Shown: piece by piece, positions 7,088-10,527 of the stretch | Layout: the number at the start of each line of letters is the position of its first letter | How positions within the stretch are numbered: the first letter of the stretch is position 1 | Assembly (NCBI GenBank): GCA_013214365.1 | Contig: JABSPI010000008.1 | Coordinates: forward strand, 1 to 10,527 | Length of the DNA: 10,527 nt | From: Erythrobacter sp. | GTDB taxonomy: Bacteria > Pseudomonadota > Alphaproteobacteria > Sphingomonadales > Sphingomonadaceae | Direction of reading: 5' to 3' | Position numbers and translations under genes: made by a program | The notes under the pieces: model-generated | The model's database searches: none | Told to the model about the DNA's origin: nothing | What the model saw: only the letters and a program-made list of their open reading frames with translations

Positions 7088-7118
7088 GCGCGGCCCGCAC
7101 GATTGGGCGAAGCCGCGC
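7088..7118. terminator. GC-rich inverted repeat between convergent genes, possible terminator
   Basis: GCGCGGC (7088-7094) and GCCGCGC (7112-7118) form a 7-bp stem with a 17-nt loop in the 73-nt gap between the nitroreductase and hydrolase stops. Downstream on the plus strand the sequence is moderately T-rich (TCTGGTTCCTTATATT); on the minus strand only CAAAATT follows. The location fits a shared terminator, but the loop is long and there is no real T-tract. Confidence 0.35.
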
Positions 7119-7140
7119 TCTGGTTCCTTATATTGGCTCC

Positions 7141-8178
7141 TTACGATGCGGATTGAGGCGCGCCGGCGCCCGGTTCCATAATCAATTCCAGATCGTCCGG
7201 CTCCACCTCACCGGTGAGCAGCCAATCCTGCATCCCGCGCATCAAGGCCGATTGGCGTTCGGGGGGCAGATCGCTCCACCCGTGATGCATTGCCGGCACT
7301 TCCCAATAGGTGAAGGCTGTGTTGCCCGCCGCATCCAGATCCGACACCAGTTTGCGGGTGCTTTCAACCGGGGTCGCATCGCGGTCCAACGCGCCGTGCA
7401 CCAGCAAGATCGGCGCCTGATTGTCCGCCAGTGGTGCGCTCAAACGGGTGCGCAATCGCGAAGCCCAAACGCGCCACGAATTGTCATGCCCCGACCAGGT
7501 TTCGGTCCAGGTTGGATTGTCCTCCATCCGGGTGAAATCGGCCCGAATGGATGCAAGGCACGGGTCGCGACCCTCGCCCAGTTCGACCGGGCAAGCCCAG
7601 AAATCCTCGAAATGTTCCGCCATAGTGTAGCCGCCACCTGCCGCGCCCAGCACAGCGCGCGTGACATTGGGGTAATACACCACCAATTGCGAGGCGACAT
7701 CCCCGCCATCGGACCAGCCCCAGATCAACAATTCACCATTCCACCATGGCGCATGCGCGGCGAGATGTTGCAGCACACGCAGATGATCGAACACCCGGTT
7801 ATCCATCGTGTAGTGTTTCAGAAACTCGTCCGAACACGGCGCCGCTAAATCGTTGGCTTCGGCCTCGACGCCCGGCTTTTCGACCCGCAACCGGGCATAG
7901 GGCCGCGCCGCATTGGCGCCGGGCAAATAGAGCCGGTCAAAGCCGGGCCTGCGCTGGCCCAGACATCCCGATCCATCAACCACCAACAGGATCGGAAATG
8001 TCCCGGCCATGTCCGGTCGATCGATGTAATAGGTGATCGCCCGTTCATCGATCGCTGCAATCTGCCCGGTGTCGAGGGACAGCTCAAAGCTCTGCGCCGC
8101 GCTCTCTTCAGCCTGGTGGGCATGCGCAGGGGTACAAAAAGTGGCAACGCCGCCAATCGCAGCAAGCCAAGCGGTCAT
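7141..8178 (-). CDS. Secreted alpha/beta-hydrolase (esterase/peptidase-like)
   Basis: The 345-residue product begins with a hydrophobic N-terminus ending in PAHA (about residues 17-20), a likely signal peptidase I site, so export to the periplasm or beyond is expected. The alpha/beta-hydrolase fold is indicated by FPILLVVDGSG (61-71, oxyanion-hole side), the nucleophile elbow GWSDGG (154-159, S156), a late strand PILLVHGALDRDATP (256-270) with D265 or D267 as the acid, and AMHHGW (296-301) with H298 or H299 as the base. A complete Ser-Asp-His triad is therefore plausible. Several cysteines (72, 115, 196, 207) may form disulfides, consistent with an exported protein. The substrate is unknown; esterase, lipase or peptidase are all possible. 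The ATG used here has no ribosome-binding site in range, and the predicted signal peptide lacks an N-terminal positive charge; an upstream start is possible. Confidence 0.8.
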   Translation of the reverse strand: MTAWLAAIGGVATFCTPAHAHQAEESAAQSFELSLDTGQIAAIDERAITYYIDRPDMAGTFPILLVVDGSGCLGQRRPGFDRLYLPGANAARPYARLRVEKPGVEAEANDLAAPCSDEFLKHYTMDNRVFDHLRVLQHLAAHAPWWNGELLIWGWSDGGDVASQLVVYYPNVTRAVLGAAGGGYTMAEHFEDFWACPVELGEGRDPCLASIRADFTRMEDNPTWTETWSGHDNSWRVWASRLRTRLSAPLADNQAPILLVHGALDRDATPVESTRKLVSDLDAAGNTAFTYWEVPAMHHGWSDLPPERQSALMRGMQDWLLTGEVEPDDLELIMEPGAGAPQSAS

Positions 8179-8190
8179 AAGTGTCGGTTT

Positions 8191-8210
8191 AATCGTTCGT
8201 TCTCCCTCAT
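8191..8210 (-). promoter_or_regulatory. Ribosome-binding site, ATT codon and mini-ORF ahead of hydrolase
   Basis: On the minus strand GAGGGAG (8202-8208) lies 8 nt before an in-frame ATT (8191-8193) but 23 nt before ATG 8178. Starting at ATT would prepend five residues (M/I-K-P-T-L) and give the signal peptide a lysine. In another frame, ATG 8210 opens an 11-codon mini-ORF whose TGA overlaps ATG 8178 as ATGA; that ATG has no ribosome-binding site of its own. Confidence 0.4.
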
Positions 8211-8295
8211 GGATGTGAAGGGATGAATTGCGGCCGCGATCCTGAATGCCAGATTACGCATATGCGCTGCCTTGGCGGCTTGACGGAGCCAGATC

Positions 8296-8374
8296 GCCCT
8301 TGGTCGAACAAGGGCCGTTTTGGTTGGCGGGATCGCCCGCTCTCGCCTTTGTCGCTCCCTTTATTTGCGGGAGC
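8296..8374. other. Cluster of three small hairpins
   Basis: Hairpin 1: GCCCTTG (8296-8302) and CAAGGGC (8309-8315), 6-nt loop, followed on the plus strand by CGTTTTGGTT. Hairpin 2: GCGGG (8327-8331) and CCCGC (8336-8340), ATCG loop. Hairpin 3: GCTCCC (8354-8359) and GGGAGC (8369-8374), 9-nt loop. All stems are perfect. The set could be a structured leader of the hydrolase transcript or a small RNA; it matches no riboswitch or RNA family I recognise. Confidence 0.6.
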
Positions 8375-8607
8375 TTACAACGCGTGTCGGGCCGCGTATC
8401 AGGCCAGAATGGTTGCCAGAATGTTTGAACGTGAACCGGGTGCAATCGCGCTGGCAAGTGCCACATTTTGCAACAATTCATTGACGCAGTTTGCGAATTT
8501 ACCCTGCGTGTTGGCGCGCCGCGCGTGCAACTCCGCCCCTAAACCCGACTGTGGCTGTGCCGCGAGGGCTTTTGGCATGATGCCTGCTGCGAAAAAGGCG
8601 TGGTTTT

Positions 8608-8613
8608 GGAGAG
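8608..8613 (+). promoter_or_regulatory. Shine-Dalgarno GGAGAG for the TTG start of the modular secreted protein
   Basis: GGAG (8608-8611) lies 8 nt before TTG 8620. No ATG precedes the hydrophobic export segment in this frame, so the TTG is the likely start. Confidence 0.6.
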
Positions 8614-8619
8614 TTTAGT

Positions 8620-10143
8620 TTGAACGGCCCGAACGCCAACACTGTCCCTCGTGGCCGCTCCCCATGGTTTTGGGGGGCGGCCTTTGGCGTGAGTTTGAGT
8701 GCTGCCCTCAGATGGGCTGCGCGCATTTTGTTCGGAATTGCCATAGCCAAGGCGAGTGCCGTGGCGGCCCAAGTGCCCTTCCCATGCACGGGGGATTTGT
8801 ATCAGGTGCAAAGCGGCCAATTGCGGATCTTCGACACCCAAACATCGACCTATGTTGATGTTGGTCCGCAACAGCCTGGTTACAATTCGCTCGCCTATAA
8901 TCCGGTCGATAGCTATTTCTACGCGACCCAATCGAATAATATCATACGCATTGATGCAACCGGCGCTTTAACGGTCGAGTTCGCGATCGGGTTCAACACG
9001 GTTGTCGGCGATATTGGCGACAATAATCTGATGTATCTGCGCTTTGATAAAGACACGTTGGCGATTGTGGACCTTGTCACGCAGCAGCAGACCAATATCC
9101 CCTTATCACAGCGCATCGCAGGGGGCGCGGCGGATTGGGCATTTGTCGACACCCCCCAAGGCCGCAGGCTGATCGCGCCCGGCCGCACCTCCTTGTCGTT
9201 GATCGATCCCGATACCGGGCAAAACGATGTTGTCGCGATCGCCAATTATCCCGACGAAGGGTCGGCAGGGGCCACATGGTCCGATGCCAATGGACGCGTG
9301 TTCACGTTTCGCAACACCACCGGCAATGTCTACGAAATCCTCGACTATCTCACCCCCACGCCGAGCGCGGTTTTGATCGCGGTGGGCGATCCCAGCAGCA
9401 GCAATGACGGCACGAATTGCCGGCTTGCGCCATTTCCAAACTTCCCCCCGATTGCATTCGACGATGAATTCACCACCCGTTTCGAGACAGCGCTTGATGA
9501 TGAAAATATAATCTTGGGAAGCGGCAATGGGATCGACAATGACCCCGATGGTGGCCCCGTCTTGGTGGAGCCTACATTAATCCAGACCCCCAATAACGGC
9601 ACCGTCACTTTCGATCCCGACGGCAGCTTCGTTTACACGCCGGATGCCGGTTTTTCCGGGCTGGACACGTTCATTTATGAAATTTCTGATCTCAGCGGGC
9701 TGAGCGCGCAGGCCTTGGTGTCGATCACCGTCACGAGCCCCGTGATAGAGGTCGAAAAACAATCCGCTGCGATCGACACGTCGGGAACTGTAACCTTTTA
9801 TGCGCCCGGCAATGAAGTGGTCTATTCGATCGCCGTTTCGAACACCGGCAATCAGGAGGTCGATACTGACGGTTTGTTTCTGGTCGACACATGGCCAACT
9901 GGCCTTGAGTTCAACACGCTGAGCGAGGTGACCTGGAGCGACAACGCCTCCGGTCTCGATTTCGATTATGAACGCGACGTCGCCTTTTCCAACAGCGGCA
10001 CCCAGCCGACCGATTTCACCCAATGCACCTATGAACCGGTCGGCCCCTATGACCCCGATGTCCGGTATATTTGCATCAAGCCAGCGGGCGCTCTTTTGCC
10101 ATCAGGCAGCGCCACGTTTTCGTTGAGCGGCCGGATTAATTGA
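8620..10143 (+). CDS. Secreted modular protein: propeller-like, cadherin/VCBS-like and DUF11-like domains
   Basis: The 507-residue product starts at TTG with a well-placed GGAGAG. A long N-terminus with basic residues (R11, R13), a hydrophobic stretch at about 17-50 and ASAVAAQ near 45-51 suggest a signal peptide of about 50 residues. Residues about 56-270 (CTGDLYQVQSGQL...TNCRLAP) form repeating strands of the kind seen in DUF6923-like propeller regions, with paired cysteines C56 and C267. Residues about 276-372 (PPIAFDDEF...NGTVTFDPDGSFVYTPDAGFSGLDTFIYEISD...ITV) are a cadherin/VCBS-like Ig-fold repeat with acidic residues that may bind Ca2+. Residues about 376-505 (IEVEKQSA...VVYSIAVSNTGNQ...DTWPTGLEF) look like a DUF11 domain. 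There is no C-terminal anchor or LPXTG; the chain ends just after the last domain. A surface or extracellular adhesive role is plausible but unproven. Confidence 0.85.
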   Translation: MNGPNANTVPRGRSPWFWGAAFGVSLSAALRWAARILFGIAIAKASAVAAQVPFPCTGDLYQVQSGQLRIFDTQTSTYVDVGPQQPGYNSLAYNPVDSYFYATQSNNIIRIDATGALTVEFAIGFNTVVGDIGDNNLMYLRFDKDTLAIVDLVTQQQTNIPLSQRIAGGAADWAFVDTPQGRRLIAPGRTSLSLIDPDTGQNDVVAIANYPDEGSAGATWSDANGRVFTFRNTTGNVYEILDYLTPTPSAVLIAVGDPSSSNDGTNCRLAPFPNFPPIAFDDEFTTRFETALDDENIILGSGNGIDNDPDGGPVLVEPTLIQTPNNGTVTFDPDGSFVYTPDAGFSGLDTFIYEISDLSGLSAQALVSITVTSPVIEVEKQSAAIDTSGTVTFYAPGNEVVYSIAVSNTGNQEVDTDGLFLVDTWPTGLEFNTLSEVTWSDNASGLDFDYERDVAFSNSGTQPTDFTQCTYEPVGPYDPDVRYICIKPAGALLPSGSATFSLSGRIN

Positions 10144-10192
10144 GATCGCGCAGGCTGCGCGGGCGCGGTTGTATCGGCCTAGCCGCAGCTAC
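10144..10192. other. Short convergent gap, no clear terminator
   Basis: The 49 nt between the two convergent stops contain a 4-bp CGGC/GCCG stem with a 3-nt loop (10175-10185) and a wider GCTGCG/CGCAGC pairing (10154-10159 with 10184-10189). Neither is followed by a T-tract on either strand, so I do not call a terminator. Confidence 0.3.
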
Positions 10193-10527
10193 TCAGCGCA
10201 AGCTCACCACATTGTCGGCCTCGGGACGGATGCGCGATCCATCGAACAGGCTCGCCATAGGCTCATCGGCGACCGTTACGACTTCGGCATCGCCAAAACC
10301 ATTGAAGCCCGTTTTCATCGCCGCGCCATAAGCGCCCAGCATGCCGATCTCGATGAAATCACCTGCCTGAATATCGCCGGGCAACGGGAATGGGCCGGCC
10401 ATGTAATCGGCGTCATCACAGGTGGGGCCGAAAAAGGCGAAATCTTCGGTCGGATCGCGCAAATCATCTTCGAGCGCATTGACCGGGAACCGCCATGCCA
10501 CATGCGCCGCATCGTAGAGCGCGCCAT
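10193..10527 (-). CDS. Ornithine decarboxylase-family enzyme, C-terminal part (N-terminus beyond right edge)
   Basis: The open frame runs from the right edge to the TGA at 10193, about 110 residues of a PLP enzyme of the alanine-racemase fold (group IV decarboxylases). Visible signatures are GALYDAAH at the edge, FFGPTCDDADYM with the cysteine and aspartate that complete the active site of the partner subunit in eukaryotic-type ornithine decarboxylases, GDFIEIGMLGAYG with the PLP-contacting tyrosine, and a final TGFNGFG. The family converts ornithine to putrescine for polyamine synthesis; some members also or instead use lysine or diaminopimelate, but the TCD and GAYG context fits ornithine/lysine decarboxylases. 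The catalytic PLP lysine would lie in the missing N-terminal part. It converges on the modular secreted protein gene and is probably unrelated to it. Confidence 0.9.
   Translation of the reverse strand, partial: GALYDAAHVAWRFPVNALEDDLRDPTEDFAFFGPTCDDADYMAGPFPLPGDIQAGDFIEIGMLGAYGAAMKTGFNGFGDAEVVTVADEPMASLFDGSRIRPEADNVVSLR

Larger units (their letters stand above)
8211..8619. other. Intergenic region without a convincing gene; three hairpins
   Basis: About 410 nt separate the hydrolase leader from the secreted modular protein. A 131-codon plus-strand frame (8223-8618) crosses it, but its composition is unlike the neighbours and it has no recognisable domain, so I do not call it. Three inverted repeats lie close together at 8296-8315, 8327-8340 and 8354-8374. 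A further pair, ACGCAG (8484-8489) and CTGCGT (8504-8509), could be an operator. The gap must contain the divergent promoters for both neighbours, but I cannot locate them with confidence. Confidence 0.5.

Noticed and set aside
6291..7100. Minus-strand open frame antisense to the nitroreductase
   Set aside because: The plus strand has conserved FMN-binding motifs throughout; the reverse frame is low-quality shadow sequence.
8223..8618. Plus-strand 131-codon frame in the long intergenic gap
   Set aside because: There is no clear ribosome-binding site, no domain, an odd Cys/Trp/Arg-rich composition, and it covers three perfect hairpins. It remains possible but unsupported.

Overview
The window looks like chromosomal DNA of an alphaproteobacterium, most likely a sphingomonad of the Erythrobacter/Erythrobacteraceae type. 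The reasons are G+C-rich coding DNA, a HemA-type 5-aminolevulinate synthase (the C4 route to heme, typical of Alphaproteobacteria), the plsY-dprA gene pair, and frequent TTG/GTG starts. The taxonomic call is inference; no rRNA or other marker is present. I see no tRNA, rRNA, CRISPR array, insertion sequence, phage gene or toxin-antitoxin pair.

Layout. Positions 1-2998 (minus strand) form one probable operon read right to left: plsY (acyl-phosphate glycerol-3-phosphate acyltransferase), dprA (ssDNA-binding RecA loader), then two small related multi-pass membrane proteins joined by an ATGA overlap; the second runs off the left edge. Divergent from plsY is murI (glutamate racemase). The gap between them holds a strong 32-nt hairpin in the plsY leader. 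A 185-nt gap follows, then hemA, a TauD/TfdA-family Fe(II)/2-oxoglutarate dioxygenase and a nitroreductase-family flavoprotein, all on the plus strand with 70-80 nt gaps.

The nitroreductase converges on a secreted alpha/beta-hydrolase (minus strand, 7141-8178) across a short gap with a GC-rich inverted repeat. About 440 nt without a convincing gene follow, containing three adjacent small hairpins. A secreted modular protein comes next (8620-10143): propeller-like N-terminal region, cadherin/VCBS-like domain and a DUF11-like domain. It converges on the C-terminal part of an ornithine decarboxylase-family enzyme that continues past the right edge.

Most genes are housekeeping: phospholipid synthesis, peptidoglycan precursor D-Glu, heme, polyamine and DNA uptake/recombination. 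I found no convincing new multi-gene system. The points most worth checking are the plsY-leader hairpin, an in-frame 15-bp tandem repeat at the start of dprA, the paralogous membrane pair behind dprA, the start-site anomaly of the secreted hydrolase, the hairpin cluster at 8296-8374 and the modular secreted protein.
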